DNA of 64,000 bases from NCBI GenBank assembly GCA_965248975.1, contig CBDFKU010000012.1, forward strand, positions 62,001 through 126,000, given 5' to 3'. Positions 51,225 through 59,549 of this stretch are shown here, piece after piece. The notes under the pieces are model-generated. The model did not search any database. It saw nothing but the letters and a program-made list of their open reading frames with translations, and had not been told where the DNA came from. Made by a program: the position numbers and the translations under genes. How positions within the stretch are numbered: the first letter of the stretch is position 1; each line of letters opens with the position of its first letter. The stretch comes from CBDFKU01 sp965248975 (GTDB lineage Bacteria > Chloroflexota > Dehalococcoidia > Lucifugimonadales > JAGWBF01).

Positions 51225-51704
51225 ATGAATGAGCCCAGGTTCGTTGTGGACATGAACGTCGGCCGCCTTGCCACGTGGCTGCGGGTAATGGGCTACGATG
51301 CCCTTTTTCCGCGGGACGAAGGCGATGACGAGTTGGTGCGCATAGCGCTTCGGGATGGCCGGATCATCGTAACCAGGGACCGGGCCTTCGCACAGCGGCG
51401 GTTGGTGACCACCGGCCGCCTCAGGATAATCCTCATCGATCGGGACGACCTGGCCGGACAGCTGCGACAGGTGGTGGGATCCCTGCACTTGGACACCGAC
51501 AGAGGGCTGTCCCGTTGCCTGCGCTGCAACGAGCCCCTGCTGGAGTCACCCAGGGAAGCGGTCGGGGAGCGCGTCCCCCCATACGTCTACGAGACCCAGC
51601 GTCAGTTCTTCGAGTGCCCGCTGTGTCTGCGGATCTACTGGCGGGGGACTCACTGGACCAACATGCGAGGCGAGCTGGCCCGGCTCCAGAACGGAGGAAC
51701 GTGA
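51225..51704 (+). CDS. Mut7-C/PIN-like RNase domain protein
   Basis: About 159 aa. N-terminal PIN-like core FVVDMNVGRLATWLRVMGYDALF, EGDDELVRIALRDGRIIVTRDRAFA with conserved acidic residues, then a C-terminal zinc ribbon CLRCNEPL...FECPLCLRIYWRGTHWTNM, the Mut7-C signature. Probably a nuclease acting on RNA. ATG 51225 preferred (GAGGTGAT upstream) over GTG 51213. Its end overlaps the start of the deacetylase gene by four bases. Confidence 0.87.
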   Translation: MNEPRFVVDMNVGRLATWLRVMGYDALFPRDEGDDELVRIALRDGRIIVTRDRAFAQRRLVTTGRLRIILIDRDDLAGQLRQVVGSLHLDTDRGLSRCLRCNEPLLESPREAVGERVPPYVYETQRQFFECPLCLRIYWRGTHWTNMRGELARLQNGGT

Positions 51705-52828
51705 GCCCGAAAGCCGTATTCATCTACAACGACGCCCTCTCTCGGCATATCTTGAGGACGGACCATCCTCTGAAGTCGGTCCGGTTGCGCTATACCTACG
51801 AGCTGCTGGAGGCTTACAGGGCCTTTCAGCAGGATGGAGCCTCACTGGTGGAGCCCAGGCCCGCCACGGATGAGGAGATAATGAGCCTCCATGAATCGGA
51901 ATACCTGGAGGCGGTGAAGAGCCTAGGCCGTGGCGAGAGGACCCACGATCCCGCCAGGTTCAACTTCGGCGCCGGCGGAGACAACCCCTATTACGACGGT
52001 ATGTTTGATGCAGCCGCCCTGAGCACCGGGGCTTCCGTGGTTGCGGCGGAGCTTCTTCTGGAGGGCGGAGTCGGGGTGGCATTCAACATTTCCGGCGGCC
52101 TGCACCACGCCTTCGCCGATCGTAGCTCAGGATTCTGTGTTTTCAACGACCCGGCCATTGCCATCAACCACCTCCTCGGCCGGGGGGCCAGGGTGGCATA
52201 CGTCGACATAGACGTCCACCACGGAGATGGGGTCCAGGCGGCTTTCTACGACACCGACCAGGTGCTGACCATATCCATCCACGAGTCGGGCCGCTTCTTG
52301 TTTCCCGGGACCGGCTCGACGGAAGAGATCGGCACCGGCCCGGGCAAGGGGTACTCGGTCAACCTGCCACTGTATCCCTACACCGAAGACGACACCTACC
52401 TCCAGGCCTTCCGGGAGGTGGTGCCGCCGCTGATAGAGGCCTTCAAGCCCGACGTGCTGGTCACCCAACTGGGCATCGACAGCTACTACAGCGATCCCTT
52501 GGCCCACTTGCTGATATCGTCCCAAGGCTACTGCGAGGCCGTCAGGGAGTTCGCCCGCATGGGATTGCCCTGGCTGGCCACCGGCGGAGGCGGCTACGAT
52601 CTGGGCGCCGTCGCACGGTGCTGGAGCCTGGCCTACGGGATAATGCTGGACAGGGAGTGGCCCGAGGAGATTCCTACGGCGCAGCAGGAGCGGCTGGGCA
52701 CGCGCCTGAGGGACTCCGAGGTGCCGGTGGCCGTGCCGGACCACGTAAGGCAGGAGGCCCAGGACTTCGCCCAGCAGAGCGTGGAGGCCGTGAAGCGGCA
52801 GATATTCCCGATACTTAAGGCAGTCTAA
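51701..52828 (+). CDS. acuC: Histone deacetylase-family protein (AcuC type)
   Basis: 375 aa zinc deacetylase. Motifs: FNISGGLHHAFADRSSGFCVFNDPAIAI (catalytic His pair), VAYVDIDVHHGDGVQAAFY (zinc Asp/His), ISIHESGRFLFPGTGSTEEIG, and TQLGIDSYYSDPLAHL (second zinc Asp). AcuC-type enzymes deacetylate acetyl-CoA synthetase or other lysines. GTG 51701 overlaps the previous stop (GTGA) and follows GGAGGA. No acetyl-CoA synthetase gene lies nearby in the window. Confidence 0.92.
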   Translation: MSPKAVFIYNDALSRHILRTDHPLKSVRLRYTYELLEAYRAFQQDGASLVEPRPATDEEIMSLHESEYLEAVKSLGRGERTHDPARFNFGAGGDNPYYDGMFDAAALSTGASVVAAELLLEGGVGVAFNISGGLHHAFADRSSGFCVFNDPAIAINHLLGRGARVAYVDIDVHHGDGVQAAFYDTDQVLTISIHESGRFLFPGTGSTEEIGTGPGKGYSVNLPLYPYTEDDTYLQAFREVVPPLIEAFKPDVLVTQLGIDSYYSDPLAHLLISSQGYCEAVREFARMGLPWLATGGGGYDLGAVARCWSLAYGIMLDREWPEEIPTAQQERLGTRLRDSEVPVAVPDHVRQEAQDFAQQSVEAVKRQIFPILKAV

Positions 52829-52834
52829 AAGGAT

Positions 52835-53667
52835 ATGCCGACTGCACCCCGTCGCAAAGGGGCGGTGCGGCGCGCCGACATACCTCCCGACGTTCTTCGT
52901 GCCTTGAACGAGGGCAGGGAGGAGACCACCACCCTGGTCGAGTGGCTCGCCATCGACATGCGGACGCTGCTCCAATCGGTCATCCCACAGGCAGGGCTCG
53001 AGGAGTTTCAGCAAAGGCTGGAAGAGGCCGGCGACCACCTTTCCGACAAAGGCGTGACCCAGCGGCTGAAGGGAATAGGGGCCGCGCTCTTTCAGATTAC
53101 CCGGAATCATACAACCAGCGGGGACACATTCGAGGCCCTGGCCGGCCATACGTCGGACATGGTGCGGGTGTGGGCTGCTACATGATAGCCGCCGACTCGC
53201 GGCCGTCCCTGGAAGAGAGGTTCCAGCGTACACGTCGCTTCGCTGCCGACGCGGCCGTTTCCGTTCGGGAGTGCGCCTAGGATTCCTTCCGCCCATACGT
53301 GGCCTCCGACCTTAGCCTCTGGCTGCGACTCCTGGAGGGATGGATGCGGGACCCCGATCCCAACATCCGGCGCTGCGCCACCGAAGCTACGCGGCCCCGC
53401 GGCGTCTGGTCAGCTCACATCGAGGCCCTCAAGCAGAGCCCCGAGCTGGGCCTGGGAATCCTGGAGCCGGTGCGTTCCGATCCCAGCCGCTACGTACAGC
53501 GGTCCGTGGCCAACTGGCTCAACGACGCCAGCAAGTCCCGCCCCGATTGGGTGCGCGAGGTCTGCCAACGCTGGACCGAGGAGTCCCCCACCACCGAGAC
53601 GGCGTGGACCGTCAACCATGCCCTGCGCACGCTCCGTAAAGGTGCTGAACGTGGCCGCCAAACCTGA
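52835..53667 (+). pseudogene. AlkC-like DNA glycosylase gene, disrupted
   Basis: AlkC removes alkylated bases from DNA with a HEAT-like fold. The first part (52835-53181) reads ADIPPDVLRALNEGREET and ETFEALAGHTSDMVRVWAA in spirit of the family; the frame then breaks at 53180-53182 (one missing base) and continues with MIAADSRPSLEERFQRTRRFAADAAVSVRECA. A TAG at 53278-53280 stands where Trp (TGG) is expected, followed by DSFRPYVASDLSLWLRLLEG and the hallmark YVQRSVANWLNDASKSRPDWV. Two independent lesions make inactivation more likely than a single read error, but errors remain possible. Confidence 0.82.
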
Positions 53668-54298
53668 CATTGACCCACAGGAAATAGTCCGGTCGGGATA
53701 TGAAGCCATAGCCGCTAAGTATTTGGCCCACTACAGCAAAGCCGGTAGCCCTGAGCTCCTAGAGTTCCTCCGCGATCTGGAGCTACGCCTACCTGGCGGG
53801 GCCAAGGTGCTGGACGCGGGCTGCGGAGCCGGCGTCCCCATGACCCAAACCCTGAGCCGGTCCTTCGAGGTCGTCGGCGTGGACTTCGCAGAGGCACAGA
53901 TCGAGCTGGCACGCCGGTCGGTCCCTGAAGCCCGGTTCCTCATCCAGGACATGACCGAGCTGTCCTTTCCCGACGGCTCCTTTGATGCAGTCTGTTCCTT
54001 CTACGCCATCATCCACGTCCCTCGCGAACAACACCGCCGGCTATTGGAGAGCTTCCACAGGATGCTGAAGCCGGAGGGTCTGGCGCTGCTGTGTATGGGA
54101 GCCGGGGACCTCCCGGTAGGAATCGAAGAAGACTTCTTTGGCGCACGGATGTATTGGAGCCACTACGACGCCGATACCAACCTGACGATGCTCCGGGAGT
54201 GTGGTTTCCGGGCGCTCTGGTCCAAGCTGGTGAGCGACTACACGGACCCAAGAGCATGGCACCTCTTCGTCCTGGCCCAGAAGGCTCACGAAGAATAA
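53651..54298 (+). CDS. Class I SAM-dependent methyltransferase
   Basis: About 215 aa. Motif I VLDAGCGAGVPMTQTLSRSFEVVGVDFAEAQIELARR, motif II ARFLIQDMTELSFPDGSFDAVCSFYAIIHVP, post II LKPEGLALLCMGAGD. It resembles small-molecule methyltransferases (UbiE/Methyltransf_11 type); substrate unknown. Several in-frame starts exist (ATG 53618, GTG 53642, GTG 53651); 53651 is favoured by AAAGGTG seven bases upstream. It overlaps the end of the broken alkC by 17 bases. Confidence 0.85.
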   Translation: MAAKPDIDPQEIVRSGYEAIAAKYLAHYSKAGSPELLEFLRDLELRLPGGAKVLDAGCGAGVPMTQTLSRSFEVVGVDFAEAQIELARRSVPEARFLIQDMTELSFPDGSFDAVCSFYAIIHVPREQHRRLLESFHRMLKPEGLALLCMGAGDLPVGIEEDFFGARMYWSHYDADTNLTMLRECGFRALWSKLVSDYTDPRAWHLFVLAQKAHEE

Positions 54299-54363
54299 AG
54301 CCCCGCCAAGGGGGGGCGTTATCATACAGATGTCGGGCGCTCCTTCATTACGTTCCCAGGCCA

Positions 54364-54386
54364 CCCCTCTCCCCAAGGGAGAGGGG
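54364..54386. repeat. Palindromic intergenic hairpin
   Basis: Perfect stem CCCCTCTCCC (54364-54373), 3-base loop, GGGAGAGGGG (54377-54386), followed by CCGGGCGTGAGGG. It has the form of dispersed hairpin repeats found between genes in many GC-rich genomes; no second copy was seen in this window. It lies between convergent genes. Confidence 0.7.
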
Positions 54387-54401
54387 CCGGGCGTGAGGGG
54401 A

Positions 54402-54689
54402 TCAGCCCCGGTCCTCCCTGCTCAGCAGAGCCTTCGCCTCTTCGGTAGTGTCGAGCTCAACGCAGCTGCGGAAAGAGGCGTAGGCCGCCCGGTCGATGGC
54501 CTTGATGAGCCACTCCTCGTGGCCGGGATCGTCCAGGTAAGTGGCCTTCAGCTTTATCAGGCGGTCCAAGGAATCGAGATAGTAGGCCTGCAGCGGCGAG
54601 TACTGCTCCAAGTCCAATGTGCCGTCACCCTGCTCTATGTCTAGCGCCGCCTGTACGTCGCTTTGTTCATGATCTTTTTCCATTTTCAT
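54402..54689 (-). CDS. Small acidic protein of unknown function behind dnaK
   Basis: 95 aa from ATG 54689 (AAGGGATGG upstream); the frame is open to 54743. Strongly acidic at the start (MKMEKDHEQSDVQAALDIEQ), with a predicted helical middle LQAYYLDSLDRLIKLKATYLDD. No domain recognised. It lies 53 bases after dnaK on the same strand and may be the last gene of the hspR-grpE-dnaK operon. Confidence 0.65.
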   Translation of the reverse strand: MKMEKDHEQSDVQAALDIEQGDGTLDLEQYSPLQAYYLDSLDRLIKLKATYLDDPGHEEWLIKAIDRAAYASFRSCVELDTTEEAKALLSREDRG

Positions 54690-54742
54690 ACCATCCCTTG
54701 GCCGGCCCTTCCTGGCTCTGAGGAGTCCCGCCGGCTTTCTCA

Positions 54743-56650
54743 TTAGATCTCCCGGTACTCGCCCTCCACGGTTCCCCCGGCGTCGTCTCCCGGGGCCTGG
54801 CCCGGCTCACCCTCCGGTCCTTCGGGCGGTGGTCCTCCTTCGGTACTGCTGTATACGTGCTGCCCGACCTTCTGCATGGAGGCGTTGAGCTCGTTCGTGG
54901 CCGTTTGCATCTGTGCGGCGTCGTTTTGCTGGATGGCGGAACGTAGCGTGGCCACGTTGCCTTCCACTTCCTGCTTCAGTTCCTCGGGCACCTTGTCGCC
55001 GTGCTCGCTTAGCAGCTTCTCGGCGGCGTAGGCCAGGCTATCTGCCTGGTTGCGGGTTTCGGCGTCGGTCCGCTTTCTGCGGTCTTCTTCGGCGTACTGC
55101 TGAGCTTCTCCCACCATCCGCTCCACATCCTCCTTGGCCAGGCCGGAGCTGGGCTGGATGACGATCTTCTGCTCTTTCCCGGTGCCTTTGTCTTTCGCCG
55201 ACACGCTAAGGATTCCGTTGGCATCGATGTCGAAGGTTACCTCGACCTGAGGGACGCCCCTCTGCGCCGGCAGGATCCCGTCCAGGATGAACTTTCCGGT
55301 GGATTTATTGTCCGAGGCCATCTGGCGCTCTCCCTGGAGCACGTGGACCTCCACGCTGGTCTGGCTGTCGGCGGCGGTGGTGAAGGTCTCGCTCTTGGAG
55401 GTAGGGATCGTGGCGTTCCTGGGTATCAGCGTTGTGAACACGTTGCCCAGGGTCTCCAGGCCCAGGGTCAGGGGAGTCACGTCGAGGAGGAGGATGTCCT
55501 GCACGTCGCCCACCAGCACTCCCGCCTGAAGGGCGGCGCCCATAGCGACCGCCTCGTCGGGGTTGACGTTTTTGCCGGGCTCCTTGCCGAATATCTCCTT
55601 CACCTTGTTCTGCACGGCCGGCATGCGGGTCATTCCACCCACCAGGATCACCTCATCGATCTGCTGGGGTGTCAGCCCGGCGTCGGTAATGGCCTGGCGA
55701 CAAGGACCCTGGGTCCTGTCCAGCAGGTCTGCTACCAGCTGCTCCATCCTGGAGCGGCTCAGGGTGATTACCAGGTGTTTGGGGCCGCTGGCGTCGGCGG
55801 TAATGAAGGGCAGATTGATCTCTGTCTCCATGACGCTGGATAGCTCTATCTTCGCCCTCTCCGCGGCGTCCCTCAGGCGTTGCAGGGCCATGCGGTCGGC
55901 GCTCAGGTCTATGCCGCTTTCCTGCTTGAACTCCCGAACGAGCCAGTCCAGGATCCGGTTGTCGAAATCGTCTCCGCCCAGAAAGGTATCGCCGTTGGTG
56001 GATTTGACCTCGAACACTCCCTCCCCCATCTGGAGCAGGGATATGTCGAATGTGCCGCCACCCAGATCGAAGACGGCCACGGTGGAGTCGGTCTTCTGCT
56101 TGTCCAGGCCGTAGGCCAGGGACGACGCGGTGGGCTCGTTGATGATGCGCAATACCTCCAAACCGGCGATCTGGCCGGCGTCCTTCGTGGCCTGGCGCTG
56201 GGCGTCGTTGAAGTAAGCGGGTACCGTGATCACCGCCTGGGTGACCTTTTCGCCTAGCTTGGCCTCGGCGTCCTGCTTTATCTTCTGGAGTATCAGGGCG
56301 GAGACCTGGGGCGGTGCGTAGGCCTTGCCTCCCATCTCCACGTGGGCGTCCCCGTTGGCCGCCTTGACGATCTTGTAGGGTAGCGAGCCGATGGCCCGCT
56401 GGACCTCGGGGTCGTCGAACTTGCGCCCCATGAGCCGCTTTACGGAAAATACGGTGTTCTCGGGGTTGGTGACGGCCTGACGTTTGGCCATCTGGCCCAC
56501 GTAAGTCTCGCCGGATTTGGCGTTGACCGCCACCACCGAGGGGGTGATCCTGCCTCCCTCTGCGTTCTCCAGCACTAGGGGCTCGTTGGCCTCGGTGACG
56601 GCCGTGCATGAGTTGGTAGTGCCCAGGTCGATTCCTATGACTTTAGGCAT
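54743..56650 (-). CDS. dnaK: Chaperone DnaK (Hsp70)
   Basis: 635 aa ATP-dependent chaperone. N-terminal ATPase: IGIDLGTTNSCTAV, VITVPAYFNDAQRQATKDAG, IINEPTASSLAYGLD, AVFDLGGGTFDISLL and VILVGGMTRMPAVQ. Substrate-binding domain: LLDVTPLTLGLETLGNVFTTLIPRNATIPT, then a helical lid and a Gly/Glu/Pro-rich tail. Its ATG overlaps the grpE stop by eight bases. dnaJ is not found next to it. Confidence 0.98.
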   Translation of the reverse strand: MPKVIGIDLGTTNSCTAVTEANEPLVLENAEGGRITPSVVAVNAKSGETYVGQMAKRQAVTNPENTVFSVKRLMGRKFDDPEVQRAIGSLPYKIVKAANGDAHVEMGGKAYAPPQVSALILQKIKQDAEAKLGEKVTQAVITVPAYFNDAQRQATKDAGQIAGLEVLRIINEPTASSLAYGLDKQKTDSTVAVFDLGGGTFDISLLQMGEGVFEVKSTNGDTFLGGDDFDNRILDWLVREFKQESGIDLSADRMALQRLRDAAERAKIELSSVMETEINLPFITADASGPKHLVITLSRSRMEQLVADLLDRTQGPCRQAITDAGLTPQQIDEVILVGGMTRMPAVQNKVKEIFGKEPGKNVNPDEAVAMGAALQAGVLVGDVQDILLLDVTPLTLGLETLGNVFTTLIPRNATIPTSKSETFTTAADSQTSVEVHVLQGERQMASDNKSTGKFILDGILPAQRGVPQVEVTFDIDANGILSVSAKDKGTGKEQKIVIQPSSGLAKEDVERMVGEAQQYAEEDRRKRTDAETRNQADSLAYAAEKLLSEHGDKVPEELKQEVEGNVATLRSAIQQNDAAQMQTATNELNASMQKVGQHVYSSTEGGPPPEGPEGEPGQAPGDDAGGTVEGEYREI

Positions 56651-57239
56651 CCTCGGTCTCCTCTTCCGTAGTCTGCGGTCTCTTGGCTAATATGACCAGG
56701 GCCGGGCGGATGACCCTGCCCTGCATCTTGTATCCGTCTCTGACCACCTTCACGATCTGTCCTTCGTTGTGGTCCGTGGTATCCTCGTATCCCAGGGCCT
56801 CGTGCTCCAGGGGGTCGAACTCCATCCCCTCGGCCTCGGTCCTGTTAACGTTTTCCGATTCCAGTAGCGCGTTGAGCTTTCGCTGTATCAGCCTCACGCC
56901 CTCCACCCACGGTGCGTCGGACTCGGACTCGGAGGCGTGGTCGATGGCCAGATTGAAGTCGTCGACCACCGGCAGTAGCTTGAGGATGAGCCGGGTGTTG
57001 GCGTACCGCTGCTGGTCTTCCCTTTCCTCTTCGGCCCGACGCCTGAAGTTGACGAAGTCGGCCTGAACCCGTTGGAGCATCTCCCTGATCTGCTCCTTTT
57101 CCCGGGTTGACTCTTCGATTTCTGCCCTGGCGGCCTCCATCTCATCCATCAAGTTTCTCGGCATATCCCTCTCGATTATCTCTTCCGGTGGCTTTCCATC
57201 CTCGGGGATCGGAAGCTCTTCCCTCCGCTCTTCCTCCAT
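56643..57239 (-). CDS. grpE: Nucleotide exchange factor GrpE
   Basis: About 198 aa. Acidic N terminus, long coiled coil (about 35-90: EEMEAAR-like, EKEQIREMLQRVQADFVNFRRRAEEE), then KLLPVVDDFNLAIDHA and the beta-wing VNRTEAEGMEFDPLEHEALGYEDTTDHNEGQIVKVVRDGYKMQGRVIRPALV, a clear GrpE signature. ATG 57239 (AAGGGGTG upstream) is favoured over GTG 57260. Coupled to dnaK by overlap. Confidence 0.95.
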   Translation of the reverse strand: MEEERREELPIPEDGKPPEEIIERDMPRNLMDEMEAARAEIEESTREKEQIREMLQRVQADFVNFRRRAEEEREDQQRYANTRLILKLLPVVDDFNLAIDHASESESDAPWVEGVRLIQRKLNALLESENVNRTEAEGMEFDPLEHEALGYEDTTDHNEGQIVKVVRDGYKMQGRVIRPALVILAKRPQTTEEETEDA

Positions 57240-57260
57240 GGCGATCACCCCTTGTTCCAC

Positions 57261-57761
57261 TTACTCTTGAAGAGGCAGGTTGAGCCGCTGAAAGAGCCTC
57301 TCCATCTCCTGCTCTACTATCCCGACGAAATGCTCGGCCTCCGCCGTAGACCTCAATCGCTGGTGCATCTCCAGGAGGTTGCTCAGGAGGTTCAACGTGA
57401 ATACCACTCCTGCCAGGTTGAGTCCCAAGTTTCCCTCCAGGTACTTTATGAGCCGAAGCTTCTCTATATCCTCTTCGGAGTAAAGCCGGAGCATGCCGAT
57501 GGTCCTGGAAGGTTGTACCAGGCCGAGCCTCTCGTACTTGCGCAGCGTCTGGGGGTGCATCTCCAGCAGCCGGGCGGCAACGCTTATAATGTAGACCCCC
57601 CGCAGCTCCCGTACGTCACGGGAGGGCTCTTCTCCGGCGGGTTCGTCGGCGGGTTGGTCCTGGCGGGCCAACTCCGTGTGCTCGGGCCTGAGCCTCACGA
57701 ACATGGAGCTTATGCGGGATGCCCGCTGATCGGTGGTCTTTCTCTTTTCCTTGTCGGCCAT
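57261..57761 (-). CDS. hspR: HspR-type MerR-family repressor
   Basis: 166 aa. MerR helix-turn-helix at about 57-90: YIISVAARLLEMHPQTLRKYERLGLVQPSRT, then wing MLRLYSEEDIEKLRLIKYL and a C-terminal coiled coil. HspR represses dnaK operons with DnaK as corepressor in actinobacteria and others. It heads the hspR-grpE-dnaK operon here; the palindrome at 57799-57817 upstream is its probable operator. The N-terminal 50 residues before the HTH form a polar extension longer than in typical HspR. Confidence 0.9.
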   Translation of the reverse strand: MADKEKRKTTDQRASRISSMFVRLRPEHTELARQDQPADEPAGEEPSRDVRELRGVYIISVAARLLEMHPQTLRKYERLGLVQPSRTIGMLRLYSEEDIEKLRLIKYLEGNLGLNLAGVVFTLNLLSNLLEMHQRLRSTAEAEHFVGIVEQEMERLFQRLNLPLQE

Positions 57762-57798
57762 GCGCTGTCTCCGCTTGATCCTTTGTATATGCTAACAG

Positions 57799-57827
57799 TT
57801 GACACAGACCGTGTCAAGTCATATAAT
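57799..57827. promoter_or_regulatory. Divergent promoter with HspR-like palindrome
   Basis: Plus strand: TTGACA (57799-57804), 17 bases, TATAAT (57822-57827), a perfect consensus promoter for the zinc-ribbon gene. The inverted repeat TTGACAC (57799-57805)-N5-GTGTCAA (57811-57817) also presents a TTGACA on the minus strand, followed after 17 bases by TAGCAT toward hspR. One operator thus covers both -35 boxes. The outer arms CTTGATC (57775-57781) and GATCAAG (57829-57835) form a second, wider dyad. Confidence 0.75.
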
Positions 57828-57846
57828 TTGATCAAGCTAAGGAACA

Positions 57847-58062
57847 GTGCCTGAGAACGGGTTGGACACGGAGATGATGCTCTTGAAAGGCTGCCCCAAA
57901 TGCCGGGGAGACGTAATCGCGGACCGGGACCTGCATGGCAGGTACATCCGGTGCCTGCAGTGTGGATACATGAAAGACGTGGCCGAGGACTTCGTGTTGT
58001 CGCCGCGTGAGGGGGAACCTGCTCGACAGCCGGAACCTGCTAAGGAGAAGGACGCGGCCTAA
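57847..58062 (+). CDS. Small zinc-ribbon protein divergent from hspR
   Basis: 71 aa, GTG start with AAGGA upstream. Zinc ribbon: GCPKCRGDVIADRDLHGRYIRCLQCGYMKDV (CxxC...CxxC), then a Pro/Glu/Lys tail. It is driven by the consensus promoter at 57799, whose operator it shares with hspR, so it may belong to the heat-shock response (inference). Function unknown. Confidence 0.75.
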   Translation: MPENGLDTEMMLLKGCPKCRGDVIADRDLHGRYIRCLQCGYMKDVAEDFVLSPREGEPARQPEPAKEKDAA

Positions 58063-58072
58063 GAGCGGCGGG

Positions 58073-58687
58073 TCACCGGTCCAACTCGGGCCAGAAGCGC
58101 TCCTCTTTCCAGGGGTCGGCGTTGTTGTTGTAGCCCCGGACTTCCCAGAAGCCGGGCTTGTCCTCGGCCATGTACTCGATGCCGTTGAGCCACTTGGCGC
58201 TCTTCCAGCCGTACCGGCTGGGCACCACTAGCCGTATGGGCCAGCCGTGGTCCCGGGGCAGCTCCTCCCTGTTACGCCGGTGGGCCAGGATCGAGCCGTC
58301 GTTCATCAGGACGTCCAGGGGTACGTTGGTGGTGTAGCCGCCGTAGCAGTGGGCCATGACGTGGGCGGCTTGGGGCTTGGGGACGACGAGCTTGGCCAGG
58401 TCGGTGAACAGCACCCCCTTCCAGGTGTTGTCCAAGGCGCTCCATTGGGTGACACAGTGGAAGTCGGCACCCACCGTGTTCCAGTCGAGGGCCTTGAACT
58501 GCTGCCAGTCCAGGGTGACCTCTTCTTCCACCAGCCCGAATACCCGAAGCTGCCAGGTGTCCAGGTCGATCGTCGGCGTGGGACCGTAGCTCAGGACAGG
58601 GAACTTCTTGGTCACGAACTGGCCCGGGGGCACCCTCTCCCCGAGACCCTGGTCCGGGGCCTCCTTGATCTGGTCGGGTCTCTTCAT
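58073..58687 (-). CDS. Molybdopterin-dependent oxidoreductase (sulfite oxidase-like fold)
   Basis: 204 aa, SUOX/MsrP-like Moco domain: DTWQLRVFGLVEEEVTLDWQQFKAL, the Moco cysteine in ADFHCVTQWSALDNTWKGVLFTDL, HVMAHCYGGYTTNVPLDVLMNDGSILAHRRN and GWPIRLVVPSRYGWKSAKWLNGIE. No Tat signal is visible, so it is probably cytoplasmic. ATG 58687 has GGAGGTGA about nine bases upstream and is chosen over 58738. Substrate unknown; it stands alone between the zinc-ribbon gene and ccmA. Confidence 0.88.
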   Translation of the reverse strand: MKRPDQIKEAPDQGLGERVPPGQFVTKKFPVLSYGPTPTIDLDTWQLRVFGLVEEEVTLDWQQFKALDWNTVGADFHCVTQWSALDNTWKGVLFTDLAKLVVPKPQAAHVMAHCYGGYTTNVPLDVLMNDGSILAHRRNREELPRDHGWPIRLVVPSRYGWKSAKWLNGIEYMAEDKPGFWEVRGYNNNADPWKEERFWPELDR

Positions 58688-58820
58688 CTTGTCCTTCACC
58701 TCCGACGAAAAGCGAATCTCGAAACATCTTATGCTCATACGGTGGAGGGTGTCAAACGCGTGTTTAGCCCCTCTTCAGGTATACTTGCGCGTACTTTTGC
58801 CTACAGGGTATCATTGTGTG

Positions 58821-59549
58821 ATGAACGGCCACGGAGAGGCGCAGGCTGTCCTCGTCAGGGGTCTCCGGAAGGACTATGGGGATTGGCCAGTGCTATGGGA
58901 TCTGGATCTGTCCGTAGGATGGGGCGAGTTCCTGGTTATCTTCGGGGCCAACGGTGTGGGGAAGACCACCTTCCTCAAGATCCTTTCTACCCAGGCCAGG
59001 CCCGACGCGGGACAGGTTTGGATTGGCGGCGTGGAGCGGGGCCGGGACCCCTCGGGCATCCGGCGTCGCATCGGCGTGGTGCCCCACCGGGACCTCCTCT
59101 ACGAGGACATGACCTGCCACGAAAACCTGGCCTTCTACGCCCGCATGTACGGCCTCAAAAAGCCCCAGCAGCGCATCGAGGAGGTGCTGCGCCTCATGGG
59201 CCTGGAGGGACGCCGGAATCAGAGGGTGCGAAACCTGTCCCACGGTATGCAGAAGAGACTATCCATCGCCCGGGCCATTCTCCACGATCCAAAGGTGTTG
59301 CTCCTGGACGAGCCCGAGGCGGGCCTTGACCAGGAGGCCCTGGAGATGCTGGGCCGCCTGCTGGAGGACTGGAGAGGGACGGGCCGCTCCGTCGTGATGA
59401 CCACCCACAACCTGGAGCGTGGATTGGCTTGGGGGGAGAGGGTCGCCATACTGGCCGGAGGGAAGATTGCTTTCGAGGAGTCCCGGCACTCCTTGGACGC
59501 GGCCAGCTTCGCCGGCACCTACCGACGGTATCTCGAGGCGACGCCGTGA
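58821..59549 (+). CDS. ccmA: Heme exporter ATP-binding protein CcmA
   Basis: 242-aa ABC ATPase: Walker A GANGVGKTT, signature NLSHGMQKRL, Walker B VLLLDEPEAGLD, H-loop MTTHNL. As first gene of a ccmABCDE set it is assigned to cytochrome c maturation, where CcmAB with CcmC loads heme on CcmE. ATG 58821 (GTG 58818 also possible); the frame is open from 58608. Stop overlaps the ccmB start (GTGA). Confidence 0.9.
   Translation: MNGHGEAQAVLVRGLRKDYGDWPVLWDLDLSVGWGEFLVIFGANGVGKTTFLKILSTQARPDAGQVWIGGVERGRDPSGIRRRIGVVPHRDLLYEDMTCHENLAFYARMYGLKKPQQRIEEVLRLMGLEGRRNQRVRNLSHGMQKRLSIARAILHDPKVLLLDEPEAGLDQEALEMLGRLLEDWRGTGRSVVMTTHNLERGLAWGERVAILAGGKIAFEESRHSLDAASFAGTYRRYLEATP

Noticed and set aside
53278..53280. 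Pyrrolysine at the TAG in alkC
   Set aside because: The position aligns with Trp, another frameshift lies in the same gene, and no Pyl machinery or PYLIS-like context was seen.
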